DNA of 64,000 bases from Caballeronia ptereochthonis (lineage in GTDB: Bacteria > Pseudomonadota > Gammaproteobacteria > Burkholderiales > Burkholderiaceae), in contig NZ_FCOB02000006.1 in the NCBI RefSeq assembly GCF_001545075.1, forward strand, positions 186,001-250,000, given 5' to 3'. Both the position numbers and the translations under genes were made by a program. Below, piece after piece: positions 30,126-39,359 of this stretch. Below the pieces are notes generated by a model, which saw nothing but the letters and a program-made list of their open reading frames with translations, ran no database searches and was not told the origin of the DNA. Position 1 is the first letter of the stretch; each line of letters opens with the position of its first letter.

Positions 30126-31178
30126 TCAGGGCGCCGGATTCGGCTGACGCTCGTGCAGCGCGTCGATCCCGGCGAGAATTTCCTCCGACAGTTCGATGTT
30201 CACGCTCTCGATGTTCTCCTGCAGTTGCGCCATCGTGGTCGCACCGATCAGCGTGCTCGTCGTGAACGGGCGCGTGTTGACGAACGCGAGCGCAAGCTGC
30301 GTCGGCGTGAGGCCGTGGCGCTTCGCCAGTTCGACGTAGGACGTGATCGCCGCGATCGCCTGCGGCTTGCTGTAACGCTGGAAGCGCTCGAACAGCGTGA
30401 TGCGCGCGCCCGCCGGCCGCGCGCCGCCTTCGTACTTGCCGGTGAGCCAGCCGAACGCGAGCGGCGAGTAGGCGAGCAGCCCGACGCCTTCCTTGTGCGT
30501 GAATTCGGAGAGGCCCAGCTCGTAGGTGCGATTCACGAGGCTGTAGGGATTCTGAATGCTGACGATTTTCGGCAGCCCCGCCTTCTCGGCCGCGCGCAGG
30601 AATTGCGCGACGCCCCATGGCGTTTCGTTCGACACGCCCACGTAGCGGATCTTGCCCGCCTTCACGAGCTCGCCGAGCGCGGCGAGCGTCTCCTCGATGG
30701 GCACAGTGTATTCGTCGTCGATATACGGATACCCCGGGCGGCCGAAGGTCATCGTGCTGCGGTCGGGCCAGTGCAGCTGGTACAGATCGACGTAATCCGT
30801 CTGCAGGCGCTTCAGGCTGCCGTCGATGGCTTCGTTCAGGTTCTTCCGGTCGAACTGGTTGCCCGCGCCGCGGATGTGCCGCGGATTGTGCGGCTGGCGC
30901 GCCGGGCCGGCGATTTTGGTCGCGAGCACGATATCGCCGCGCCTGGCCTGATGCTTCGCGAGCCACGTGCCGATGTACGCCTCGGTGCGGCCCTGCGTCT
31001 CGGGGCGCGGCGGCACCGGGTACATTTCGGCGGCGTCGAGGAGATTCACTCCCTGGGCGAGCGCATAGTCGATCTGCTCGTGCGCTTCGCGCTCGGTGTT
31101 CTGCTCGCCCCAGGTCATGGTGCCGAGCCCGATCAGGCTCACGTCGACACCCGAATCACCCAGTTTCCGAAACTTCAT
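30126..31178 (-). CDS. NADP(H)-dependent aldo/keto reductase (Tas-like)
   Basis: TIM-barrel oxidoreductase of 350 residues. It begins MKFRKLGDSGVDVSLIGLGTMTWGEQN, as in Tas-type reductases. The catalytic tetrad can be placed at DAAEMY (Asp and Tyr, near residues 46-51), the lysine in VLATKIAG near 81-88 and the histidine in LYQLHWPD near 130-137. The C-terminal NADPH-binding part reads TLIGATTMAQLQENIES. The start at 31178 was preferred to an upstream ATG at 31274, as the barrel starts at once. The physiological substrate is unknown. Confidence 0.93.
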   Translation of the reverse strand: MKFRKLGDSGVDVSLIGLGTMTWGEQNTEREAHEQIDYALAQGVNLLDAAEMYPVPPRPETQGRTEAYIGTWLAKHQARRGDIVLATKIAGPARQPHNPRHIRGAGNQFDRKNLNEAIDGSLKRLQTDYVDLYQLHWPDRSTMTFGRPGYPYIDDEYTVPIEETLAALGELVKAGKIRYVGVSNETPWGVAQFLRAAEKAGLPKIVSIQNPYSLVNRTYELGLSEFTHKEGVGLLAYSPLAFGWLTGKYEGGARPAGARITLFERFQRYSKPQAIAAITSYVELAKRHGLTPTQLALAFVNTRPFTTSTLIGATTMAQLQENIESVNIELSEEILAGIDALHERQPNPAP

Positions 31179-31353
31179 TGCTGATTCCTCTTGTTGGCGT
31201 TGTGTTTGCGCGTTGTCGGCACATCGTCGGCGCAATGTCGGAAATGCGCCTGGCTGGCTTTCCGGCAAGCGCAAAAACTACCATAGCCGCGCGAGGTCTG
31301 CTCTCGCGGCTAGAATGGCAAGCTTTCGACCCAGCCGAAGGAGCGCCCGACCG

Positions 31354-32778
31354 ATGCCGTCCGCAAGCGATCGCGAAAACAAGGGCTCGTCGCTCATCGT
31401 CACGCTGGTTGCGGCGAGCTTCTTCATGGAGAACCTCGACGGTACGATCATCGCCACCGCGTTGCCGCAGATGGCGCGCTCGTTCAACGTGCATCCGGCG
31501 GACATGAGCCTCGGCATCACGGCGTATCTGCTGACGCTCGCGGTGTTCATTCCGATTTCCGGCTGGGCCGCCGACCGCCTCGGCTTGCGCACCGTGTTCG
31601 GCAGCGCGATCGCGGTGTTCACGGCCGCGTCGGTGCTGTGCGCCACGACCTCGACCCTGCCCGCCTTTGCCGCCGCGCGCGTGCTGCAGGGCATCGGCGG
31701 CGCGATGATGGTGCCGGTCGGCCGGCTCGCCGTGCTGCGCGCGACGCCCAAGGAGGGACTGATGCGCGCGATCGCCATCATCACCTGGCCGGGCCTCGTC
31801 GCGCCGGTGATCGGCCCGCCGCTCGGCGGTTTCATCACGACCTATTCGTCGTGGCGCTGGATTTTCTACCTGAACGTGCCGCTCGGTCTCGCCGGCCTGC
31901 TGCTCACGCTGCGCTACATCGACAACGCACGAGAAGACGCGACGCGCCGCTTCGACCTGCCCGGCTTCGCGCTCTGCGGCATCGCGTGCACGACGCTGCT
32001 CTACGCGATGGAGCTGATCGGCCGCAACGACGCCGACTGGACGCTCGTCGGCGTGCTCGTCGCGGTGGGCGCGGTCGCCGGTATCGCGTCGTGGCGGCAT
32101 CTGCGGCGCGCGGCGCAACCGGTGGTGGACCTCTCGGCGCTGCAGGTGAAGACTTTCGCCGTGGCGATGGGCGGCGGCTCGCTGTTTCGCATCGCGATCA
32201 GCGCGGCGCCGTTTCTCCTGCCGCTGATGTTCCAGGTCGGCTTCGGCATGAACGCGTTCGAATCGGGCCTGCTCACGCTCGCGGTATTCGCGGGCAACCT
32301 GTCGATGAAGCTCGTCACCACGCCCGTGATGCGCCGGTTTGGCTTCCGGCCGGTACTGATCGTCAACGGCGTGCTCGCCGCGCTCTCGCTCGCCGCGATG
32401 AGCCTGCTCACGCCGACGACGCCCGCGCTCGTGATCGTGGTCGTGCTGTTCGCGAGCGGCCTGTCACGCTCGCTGCAGTTCACGGCGCTCAACACGCTGA
32501 GCTTCGCCGACGTCCCGAAATCGCAGATGAGCGGCGCCTCCGCGCTTTCCAGCACGCTCTTTCAGATGACGATGGGCATCGGCGTCGCGATCGGCGCGAT
32601 CGCGCTGCGCATCGGCGAATGGCTGCACGGGCATGACGCGCATTCCATCGGGCCGGACGATTTCAGCGTGGCGTTTCTGATCGTCGCGTTCGTCGGGCTG
32701 ATCGGCGTGGCGGATCTGTTCGGGCTCTCGCGGGATGCGGGCGCGCTGGTTTCGGGGCATCGAAAACCGAAGGCGTGA
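31354..32778 (+). CDS. MFS multidrug efflux transporter, DHA2 (EmrB/QacA) family
   Basis: Inner-membrane drug-proton antiporter of 474 residues with the hydrophobic pattern of 13-14 helices. Motif A is visible as GWAADRLGLRTVFG near residues 70-83, and motif C-like WPGLVAPVIGPPLGGFITT near 146-164. The first helix carries FFMENLDGTIIATALPQMA with an acidic residue typical of DHA2 members. The start at 31354 has a GAAGGAG ribosome-binding site. It is divergent from the aldo/keto reductase. Substrates are unknown. Confidence 0.92.
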   Translation: MPSASDRENKGSSLIVTLVAASFFMENLDGTIIATALPQMARSFNVHPADMSLGITAYLLTLAVFIPISGWAADRLGLRTVFGSAIAVFTAASVLCATTSTLPAFAAARVLQGIGGAMMVPVGRLAVLRATPKEGLMRAIAIITWPGLVAPVIGPPLGGFITTYSSWRWIFYLNVPLGLAGLLLTLRYIDNAREDATRRFDLPGFALCGIACTTLLYAMELIGRNDADWTLVGVLVAVGAVAGIASWRHLRRAAQPVVDLSALQVKTFAVAMGGGSLFRIAISAAPFLLPLMFQVGFGMNAFESGLLTLAVFAGNLSMKLVTTPVMRRFGFRPVLIVNGVLAALSLAAMSLLTPTTPALVIVVVLFASGLSRSLQFTALNTLSFADVPKSQMSGASALSSTLFQMTMGIGVAIGAIALRIGEWLHGHDAHSIGPDDFSVAFLIVAFVGLIGVADLFGLSRDAGALVSGHRKPKA

Positions 32779-32835
32779 TATCTTTCGGGCCCAGCGAGGG
32801 CTCAAGCCCGCGGCGGCCGCGCCGATAACCGCGGT

Positions 32836-33033
32836 ATGAACTCGCACACCCTCGAATCCATCGCCGCCCTGACCGAAACGGTCGCCGCCATCCGCCACGC
32901 GCGCGGCCTGAAGAACCCTCACGACCTCCCGGAAGGCTCGCCCGAGCGGGAACTCGTCAGCGACGCCTTCGCCGCCGACTTCCTGCGCGCGCTGGACGCC
33001 GAGCCGGGCATCGGCGCGTGGTGGCGCATCTGA
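32836..33033 (+). CDS. small hypothetical protein
   Basis: 65 residues starting MNSHTLESIAALTETVAAIR, acidic overall, likely soluble, with no recognised domain. Its codon use matches the neighbours, but no clear ribosome-binding site precedes the ATG. It starts 57 bp after the MFS gene and might be read from the same transcript. Confidence 0.5.
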   Translation: MNSHTLESIAALTETVAAIRHARGLKNPHDLPEGSPERELVSDAFAADFLRALDAEPGIGAWWRI

Positions 33034-33231
33034 CCGAAACCGCCCGTCATTTCAATGACGTATCGGCAAGGTCATCGTATCGATCGACAGCGTTCACGCA
33101 GCCGGCTTCCCGAAATCGCCTTCTTCCGAGTCAAGTCTTGCTATTTGGCGAAACGTTTGCGCATGGCTATCAAGTCGCCCGCGCGCGCGCCGAAAACCCG
33201 CATATCGCCATGACCAACTCGGGAGATGCCA

Positions 33232-33615
33232 GTGAAGTGGGCAGTGTCACTTTTTGCCATCGCCGCCGCATGCGCCGTGACCGGCTGCGCGCCGATGCCC
33301 GCGGCCAACACGGCCCAGATCGACCCGCCGGCCGTTTCCACGGAAATCCTCCGTTTCGAGATTCCCGCTGACGCGCTCGGCGCGCACGATCCCCAACTCG
33401 GCGCGATCCTCGCGAAAGCGGGCGCGCTCGCGGCCGCGCAGAAGCAGCCGACGACCATCCTCGTCACCGCGCTGGCGCAGGACTTTCCTTACCTCAACCA
33501 GGCGATCTGGAAAGGCGTGCCGGCCCGGCATACCGTCAAGCTCAGCCTGGAAAACCTGACCGCCGGCGCGCGACAGCCGTACAGCGTGTCGATCAGGCCG
33601 ACTCAGGGAGGCTGA
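33232..33615 (+). CDS. putative lipoprotein of a secreted three-gene cluster
   Basis: 127 residues. A lipoprotein signal peptide ends in AVTGC near residue 19, so the protein is probably lipid-anchored and periplasmic. The start was placed at the GTG at 33232 because GGGAG lies 6 nt upstream; an ATG at 33226 abuts that ribosome-binding site. The rest (STEILRFEIPADALGAHDPQ; TTILVTALAQDFPYLNQAI; VKLSLENLTAG) has an all-beta look with no recognised domain. It is followed after 4 bp by another small exported protein and then a lytic transglycosylase, suggesting an envelope-remodelling role. Confidence 0.7.
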   Translation: MKWAVSLFAIAAACAVTGCAPMPAANTAQIDPPAVSTEILRFEIPADALGAHDPQLGAILAKAGALAAAQKQPTTILVTALAQDFPYLNQAIWKGVPARHTVKLSLENLTAGARQPYSVSIRPTQGG

Positions 33616-33619
33616 CGGC

Positions 33620-33961
33620 ATGCGCCGCTTATCCACTTTCATCGCCGGAATCATGCTGTCGGCGAGCGCGTGCGCCGGTCCGCTCGACGTGAGCGCGCCC
33701 TCCTCCGTGCAGACGCTCGCGGCGCTCGGCCCCGTCGCCCAAAAGGTCTATCCGCCTTTACCCACGCTCGCGATGCTGCCGCCCCTAACCGGCGACGGCG
33801 ACGATCCGCCCGCCAGGTCCGCAAGCAGGAAAGGCAAGAAGGTGCGCCGCGTCGTGGACTGCAGGTGCAGCGGCCCGGAGCCGAGGCTCGTCGTGTCCGA
33901 GGAATCGCGCACGTATCTGAAGGACGTCGAACGCCGCATCGATACGGCGCTCGCGCAGTAA
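33620..33961 (+). CDS. small exported hypothetical protein
   Basis: 113 residues with a Sec signal peptide (MRRLSTFIAGIMLSASACAG, cleavage near residue 19). The mature part has a proline-rich middle and a basic patch (RKGKKVRRVVDCRCSG) followed by a short helix. The DCRCSG stretch has two cysteines. No family was recognised. A GGGAGG ribosome-binding site lies 8 nt before the start, and the gene lies 4 bp after the lipoprotein gene and 36 bp before the transglycosylase gene. Confidence 0.65.
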   Translation: MRRLSTFIAGIMLSASACAGPLDVSAPSSVQTLAALGPVAQKVYPPLPTLAMLPPLTGDGDDPPARSASRKGKKVRRVVDCRCSGPEPRLVVSEESRTYLKDVERRIDTALAQ

Positions 33962-33997
33962 ACCGCTCTCGTTCATCTCCCGTAGGAGCCACGCTTC

Positions 33998-34483
33998 ATG
34001 TGTCATTCAACGCGTGTCACAGCGGCACGGCGCATCCGCCGCGCGCTCGCCGCCTGCGCGATGCTCGGAGCGTCACTCGCCGCGAGCGCCGCTCGTGCCG
34101 ACGATTGCTTCGAGCAAGCCGGCGCCTATCAGGGCGTGAATCCGCTCGTGCTGCGCGCGCTCGCCTGGTTCGAATCGAAAGGCGATGCCGCTGCGATCAA
34201 CCGCAACGCCAATGGCTCGATCGACGTAGGCCAGTTGCAGATCAACTCGATCCATTTCCCCGATCTGGCGCGCCAGGGCATCCCGCATCGCGCGCTCACC
34301 GATCCGTGCGTCAACGTGTTCGTCGCCGCATGGCTCCTGAAGCAGAAGATGGTCAAATACGGCAACACGTGGCGGGCGATCGGCGCGTATCACTCGGAAT
34401 CGCCGAAGCATCGCGACGCGTATGCGCGCAGCATCCAGCGGATCCTCGTCAGCTGGGGCGAATTGCAGCCGGCGATGCGCTGA
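33998..34483 (+). CDS. lytic transglycosylase (IagB/VirB1-like SLT domain)
   Basis: 161 residues. A signal peptide ends near residue 34 (ASAARA), followed by a compact SLT domain. The catalytic glutamate is Glu59 in LAWFESKGD, with the SLT consensus NGSIDVGQLQINSIHF at about residues 69-84 and the terminal WRAIGAYHSESPK near 125-137. Small SLT enzymes of this type (VirB1, IagB, PilT-associated) cut peptidoglycan locally to let secretion systems or pili pass. Here it is the third gene of a cluster with two small exported proteins and no recognised secretion gene nearby. Confidence 0.9.
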   Translation: MCHSTRVTAARRIRRALAACAMLGASLAASAARADDCFEQAGAYQGVNPLVLRALAWFESKGDAAAINRNANGSIDVGQLQINSIHFPDLARQGIPHRALTDPCVNVFVAAWLLKQKMVKYGNTWRAIGAYHSESPKHRDAYARSIQRILVSWGELQPAMR

Positions 34484-34496
34484 ACGCCGCACGCTT

Positions 34497-34883
34497 TCAT
34501 CGTCGCAGCCAGTCGAGCCATCCCAGCTCGATGGCCGCGTTGAGGACCACGCCGCTCGCCGCCGCCAGCGCCGCGATCATCGTCCAGAAGGCCGAGCGGC
34601 GCGACGCCCGGGCGGAATCGCGGGCGAGCTGCGCGGCGTCGTTGGCCGACGCCACCGAGGCGAACATCGCGCGAAATTGCTCGTCCTGGCGCGTCGCCTC
34701 CTTGCCGCGCAGCCAGGCGCGCTTGTAGGCCGCTTCGGGGTCGGTATCCGCGGATTCGTCGAGATCCGCGCGGATCGACGATTCGCCTTGCGCCTCGTAG
34801 CTGCGATAACGCGCCTCGCGTGCCGCTTGCGGACCGGCGCGCCGTTCTCCATGCACATCGTCCTGCTCGTCGTTTCCGCTCAT
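34497..34883 (-). CDS. hypothetical protein with C-terminal membrane anchor
   Basis: 128 residues from the ATG at 34883 (MSGNDEQDDVHG); an upstream ATG at 34955 would add 24 basic residues. The first 95 residues are charged and probably helical, rich in Glu, Arg and Ala; a single hydrophobic segment near residues 97-118 ends in GWLDWLRR. It is likely a tail-anchored inner-membrane protein. Convergent with the transglycosylase gene. No family recognised and no strong ribosome-binding site seen. Confidence 0.6.
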   Translation of the reverse strand: MSGNDEQDDVHGERRAGPQAAREARYRSYEAQGESSIRADLDESADTDPEAAYKRAWLRGKEATRQDEQFRAMFASVASANDAAQLARDSARASRRSAFWTMIAALAAASGVVLNAAIELGWLDWLRR

Positions 34884-34997
34884 CGCGATGACCCGTTTCG
34901 TTGCCTTGCGCGATTGTGCGCCGCCTTTCGTCGCGGAATAAAGCCGCCGCCCCAAGCGTTACAAAGACAGGAACTACCCTTCACGCAGGGGCGCATC

Positions 34998-35462
34998 ATG
35001 TCTTCCCCGTTTGGCCTGGCCGCGGCCGTCATGGCGCTGTCGCTCTCGTCGGCGGCCTTCGCGCAAAGCTACGACGACTCGCTCGCCGCCGTCGGCGAGT
35101 GCCGCGCGATTCTCGAGCAAGCCGATATCGATGGCGTCAGCCAGCCGGTGGCCGCGCGCGCCTGCCTCCAGCCGGACGGCACCTGGCAAATCGTCCGCGA
35201 TGACGAGGATTCGAGCGTGATCGTCTATCCGGTCGCCGCCTATCCGTATCCCGATCCATGGTATTGGGGACCGCCGATTTTCGTGGGCATCGGCGCGAGC
35301 TTCGTGTTCGTCGACCGCTTCCATCACTTTCATCATTTTCATCGGATGGAGCATGCGCATTTCGGCGAGTTTCATCCTGGCGGATTCCACTCGCGAGCCA
35401 CCATGCCGCATGAAGGATTTCACGGCGGCATGCATGGCTTCGGCGGCGGACATCATCGTTGA
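34998..35462 (+). CDS. exported protein with histidine-rich C-terminus
   Basis: 154 residues. A signal peptide ends near AFAQ (residue 23). The middle resembles small exported proteins with conserved cysteines (ECRAILEQ, ARACLQPDGTWQIV), then a hydrophobic, aromatic stretch (PYPDPWYWGPPIFVGIGAS). The C-terminal 55 residues are exceptionally rich in His, Phe and Gly, starting at FHHFHHFHRMEHAHFGEFHP. Histidine clusters of this kind often bind metals such as nickel, zinc or copper, but this is inference. Function unknown. Confidence 0.7.
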   Translation: MSSPFGLAAAVMALSLSSAAFAQSYDDSLAAVGECRAILEQADIDGVSQPVAARACLQPDGTWQIVRDDEDSSVIVYPVAAYPYPDPWYWGPPIFVGIGASFVFVDRFHHFHHFHRMEHAHFGEFHPGGFHSRATMPHEGFHGGMHGFGGGHHR

Positions 35463-35486
35463 AGCCCGCCGCCCTCGCGTGTCGAT

Positions 35487-35810
35487 TCAGGCACGCGTCT
35501 TCTCGTAGGTCCGCATCGGCTCGAGAAACTCGATGGTCCGATCGCGCGCGAGCATCCGCGGCAGTGCGGCCTCGTACGCCTGCCGATACGGGCGGCCCAG
35601 GTGATGCGCACGAAAATGGTCGGCCGAGCACGCCCAGGTTTCATACAGCACGAGCGTGTCGGGGTCGCCGGCCGCGCGATGCAGATACGTGTTGATGAAA
35701 TCCGGCTCTTCCGACATGCGTTCGAGCACGTCGAGCAGGCGCGTTTCGAGTTCCTCGCGATGCTCGGGCTTGCCCGGCAGGTGAACGACGAACGAAATCA
35801 GGTCACTCAT
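35487..35810 (-). CDS. antibiotic biosynthesis monooxygenase (ABM) family protein
   Basis: 107 residues from the ATG at 35810, with the dimeric ferredoxin-like ABM fold. The signature FVVHLPGKPEHREELETRLLDVLERM is followed by YETWACSADHFRAHHLGRPY. Such proteins (for example YgiN) act as quinol monooxygenases or small-molecule-binding subunits. It lies 57 bp downstream of the SDR gene on the same strand, so a joint role in redox metabolism of a small ketone or quinone is plausible. Confidence 0.85.
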   Translation of the reverse strand: MSDLISFVVHLPGKPEHREELETRLLDVLERMSEEPDFINTYLHRAAGDPDTLVLYETWACSADHFRAHHLGRPYRQAYEAALPRMLARDRTIEFLEPMRTYEKTRA

Positions 35811-35867
35811 GATGAAAGCCTCGCTGTGCACGGGCCGCGCGCGGCCCGTGCAATTAGTGCGGTTGAT

Positions 35868-36605
35868 TCAAAGCTGGCTCATGCCGCCGTCGATCACGAT
35901 CTCCGTGCCGACGATGAAGCCCGATTCCGGCGCGGCGAGATGCAGCACGGTCGCCGCCACTTCGCTCGACTTGCCGAAGCGGCCGAGCGGAATCTGGCTT
36001 TGCAGCTGCGCCGCGGCTTCATCGACGAGGCCGAGCTTTTCGTGCAGCGGCGTCGAGATCGGGCCCGGGCTCACCACGTTCACGCGCACGCCGCGCGGCA
36101 GCAATTCCGCCGACAGCGTCTTCGCGAGCGACACGAGCGCCGCCTTGCTCGCCGCATAGACCGAGGAAGCCGGCATGCCGATATGGGCGTTGATCGACCC
36201 GTTCAGCACGATCGACGCGCCTTCGTTGAGCAACGGCACGAGCGACTGAATCTGGAAGTACGGGCCCTTCACGTTGATCGAGAAAGTTTCGTCCCATGCC
36301 TTCTCGTCGATGTCGGTGAACGGCGCAAACGTGCCTACGCCGGCGTTCGCGAATATGGCGTCGAGCCTGATGCCCTCATCGGCGAGGCGTTGCGCGAGCT
36401 CGCGCGCGGCGGCCACCGTGCCCGTCACGTTGCGAATGGCGATGGCGTTCGCGCCGAGCGAGGCGCGCGCCGTCGCGAGCGCAGCCTCGTCGCGGCCCGT
36501 GATGACGACCCGCGCGCCTTCCGCTGCGAACGCCTGCGCCGTTGCCAAACCGATGCCGCTGTTGCCGCCGGTAACCAGAACTGTCTTGCCTTCGAAGCGA
36601 TTCAT
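35868..36605 (-). CDS. short-chain dehydrogenase/reductase (SDR family)
   Basis: Oxidoreductase of 245 residues. The cofactor motif TGGNSGIG lies at residues 12-19, the NAG motif in ANAGVG near 86-91, the catalytic Ser in GSINAH and the Tyr-x-x-x-Lys pair in SSVYAASKAALVSLAK near 145-160. The start was set at 36605 (MNRFEGKTVLVTGG) with a GGAGAAC ribosome-binding site; the longer frame upstream overlaps the next gene's promoter. The substrate is unknown. Probably co-transcribed with the ABM gene. Confidence 0.93.
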   Translation of the reverse strand: MNRFEGKTVLVTGGNSGIGLATAQAFAAEGARVVITGRDEAALATARASLGANAIAIRNVTGTVAAARELAQRLADEGIRLDAIFANAGVGTFAPFTDIDEKAWDETFSINVKGPYFQIQSLVPLLNEGASIVLNGSINAHIGMPASSVYAASKAALVSLAKTLSAELLPRGVRVNVVSPGPISTPLHEKLGLVDEAAAQLQSQIPLGRFGKSSEVAATVLHLAAPESGFIVGTEIVIDGGMSQL

Positions 36606-36843
36606 GACGTTCTCCTTGTGAACGTTGATCAGTGTGAAGGCATTATGGGCGGGGGCGCGTGCCTTGCCGTACGACGTTCTTGGCGTACTTGTTCGATGTC
36701 TTCGAACGTTTTTTCTTCGTGACGGGGCGCACATTTCCGCCTTGATCGGTACGCGAACGGCATCTAGAGTTACGCAATCCTTTCCCGCTTGCTTACACTT
36801 TCTCCCATCGCGGTTTCGTCGTACTTTCGACAGGAGGCGCGTC

Positions 36844-37875
<1,032 letters not shown>

Positions 37876-37925
37876 ACAGCACGCGGGTCAGGTCGCCGTG
37901 CCTGGCCCGCGTGGTCCCGAAACCG

Positions 37926-38129
37926 TCAGCGGTCGTTCGACATGCCCTTCAGGCGATCGTTGCCCGCGTCGCGGGCAGCGTCGGCGGTCGCGAAATTCTC
38001 TTCGGAGACCAAGGCGCGCTTGACCTCGCGCGCGGCGAAATCGACGAGCGTGATGACCCAGACGAAGCCGCCCGCCTGCTCCGCCGTTTGCACGAATGCG
38101 CGCAGATTGCCTTCATTCGACGATGCCAT
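37926..38129 (-). CDS. small hypothetical protein
   Basis: 67 residues starting MASSNEGNLRAFVQTAEQAGGFVWVITL, with an AGGAGG ribosome-binding site 5 nt before the ATG at 38129. The sequence suggests a small alpha/beta protein (strand WVITLVDFA, helix SEENFATADAARDAGNDRL). No known family could be assigned. The strong ribosome-binding site makes it a real gene. Confidence 0.7.
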   Translation of the reverse strand: MASSNEGNLRAFVQTAEQAGGFVWVITLVDFAAREVKRALVSEENFATADAARDAGNDRLKGMSNDR

Positions 38130-38243
38130 ACCGACCTCCTCGTTCAATGGTGATGCGCCCTGCCGGAGCCGCCAGAGGCGATCTGCCGGAGCTGCAATTC
38201 ATCGGCTGAACGGGCGCGGGCGGGCGGCAGCCGGCCGCCGTGA

Positions 38244-38639
38244 TCAGGCCTCGAAGTCGAGACCGCCGAACAGCACCGACGGTTCCGCCTGCGAGCACGT
38301 CGCGAAATCGACTTCGCGCGCGCCCTGCCAGGCGTCGAGCTTTGCGCCGATCGCCTCGAGGTATCGCAGGAAACGGGCCTCGCCGCCGGCGTCCAGCAAG
38401 CGTTCGATTTCCTCGTCGTCCCACGTCAGGAACACGTTGAGCGGGCACGGATAGCCACGCGCTTCGCCGCTGCCCGCTCGTGGCGCACGCCCGGCGCTCA
38501 GATGCAGACGCGTCGGCATGCGTGAATTTTCATAGGGAAGAATTTCGACGCGCACGCCGCGACCGACCGCGCGGGCCACACGCTCGACGATGCGCGGCAT
38601 GAACCCGGCCTCGAAACGCAACGCCTGTTCTCGATTCAA
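38244..38639 (-). CDS. hypothetical protein
   Basis: 131 residues, soluble, starting MNREQALRFEAGFMPRIVERVARAVG. It has a mixed alpha/beta pattern with a conserved-looking core (YPCPLNVFLTWDDEEIERLLDA; ARFLRYLEAIGAK). No recognised domain. It follows the 100-residue gene at 38710-39012 on the same strand after 70 bp and may share its transcript. Confidence 0.6.
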   Translation of the reverse strand: MNREQALRFEAGFMPRIVERVARAVGRGVRVEILPYENSRMPTRLHLSAGRAPRAGSGEARGYPCPLNVFLTWDDEEIERLLDAGGEARFLRYLEAIGAKLDAWQGAREVDFATCSQAEPSVLFGGLDFEA

Positions 38640-38709
38640 CGTTTTTTCTCCGCGACAAGGGGCGCGTGCGGCGAAGCGGCGCCCCTTGTCGAAGTATTTT
38701 GCGAGACTT

Positions 38710-39012
38710 TCAGACGGATGGAAGATCCTCGAGCGATTTCTCGATCTGTCCTTCCTGCACGCGCGCCTCGATGCCGATATGCCCGTTCGTATACGGCAAC
38801 GCGCTCACTTTCGGGCCGAGGAAGGATCTGCCGCCAAGCTTGAAGAGCGTGCGCACTTCCTTGCCGCTCTTGATGGCGTCCACGACCTGCTGGACGTCCA
38901 CGATGGTGGTGGGCGCCGCCCAATCATTCGTGGCCGGATCGAAACTGCCCCAACGCACGTTGGTCACGCGGTCGTTGACCCAGCGCACGCCGTCGATCGC
39001 CAAAGTAGCCAT
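38710..39012 (-). CDS. hypothetical protein
   Basis: 100 residues starting at 39012 (MATLAIDGVRWVNDRVTNVRWG), preceded by TTGGAGGC, a good ribosome-binding site. The chain reads as a small beta-rich domain (RTLFKLGGRSFLGPKVSALPY near residues 53-73), with HIGIEARVQEGQIEKSLEDLP at the end. No family recognised. It lies downstream of tRNA-His but behind that gene's terminator. Confidence 0.65.
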   Translation of the reverse strand: MATLAIDGVRWVNDRVTNVRWGSFDPATNDWAAPTTIVDVQQVVDAIKSGKEVRTLFKLGGRSFLGPKVSALPYTNGHIGIEARVQEGQIEKSLEDLPSV

Positions 39013-39118
39013 AGCTGCCTCCAATGTCGTCGTTGGGAGGTGGTGGGGAAATCGTAGCATGGTGGCGCGGATGCGGCGTGCGTCTGTGCCGTTCGACGGC
39101 CGCGACAAAACACCAAAA

Positions 39119-39154
39119 AGCAAAAAGCCCAGTTGGGTGACTGGGCTTTTTGCT
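39119..39154 (-). terminator. Rho-independent terminator of tRNA-His
   Basis: A 14-bp stem (AGCAAAAAGCCCAG with its complement) around TTGGGTGA lies 12 bp past the tRNA 3' end on the minus strand, with T-rich sequence in the descending arm. Confidence 0.88.
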
Positions 39155-39165
39155 TGAATTCTCGG

Positions 39166-39241
39166 TGGGGTGGCTGATGGGACTCGAACCCACGACGACA
39201 GGAATCACAATCCTGGACTCTACCAACTGAGCTACAGCCAC
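39166..39241 (-). tRNA. tRNA-His (anticodon GTG)
   Basis: Complete cloverleaf on the minus strand: acceptor GTGGCTG paired with CAGCCAC, D-arm AGCTCAGTTGGTAGAGT, anticodon loop TTGTGAT with GTG, T-arm GGGTTCGAACCC, and encoded CCA at 39168-39166. The base at 39242 encodes the extra 5' G (-1) typical of tRNA-His. Confidence 0.97.
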
Positions 39242-39296
39242 CACTGTTACCGCGATCCTGACTGCTTCAAACCTGCCGCAGCAATCAAGAAGCGAG

Positions 39297-39325
39297 ATTA
39301 TACGAACAATGATTGCGCTTGCCTA
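39297..39325 (-). promoter_or_regulatory. promoter of tRNA-His
   Basis: On the minus strand TAGGCA and a consensus TATAAT are spaced by 17 bp, about 55 bp before the tRNA 5' end. Confidence 0.65.
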
Positions 39326-39359
39326 GTCCCTTTGAGCATCTTTTGCCGAAACGCGCGCC

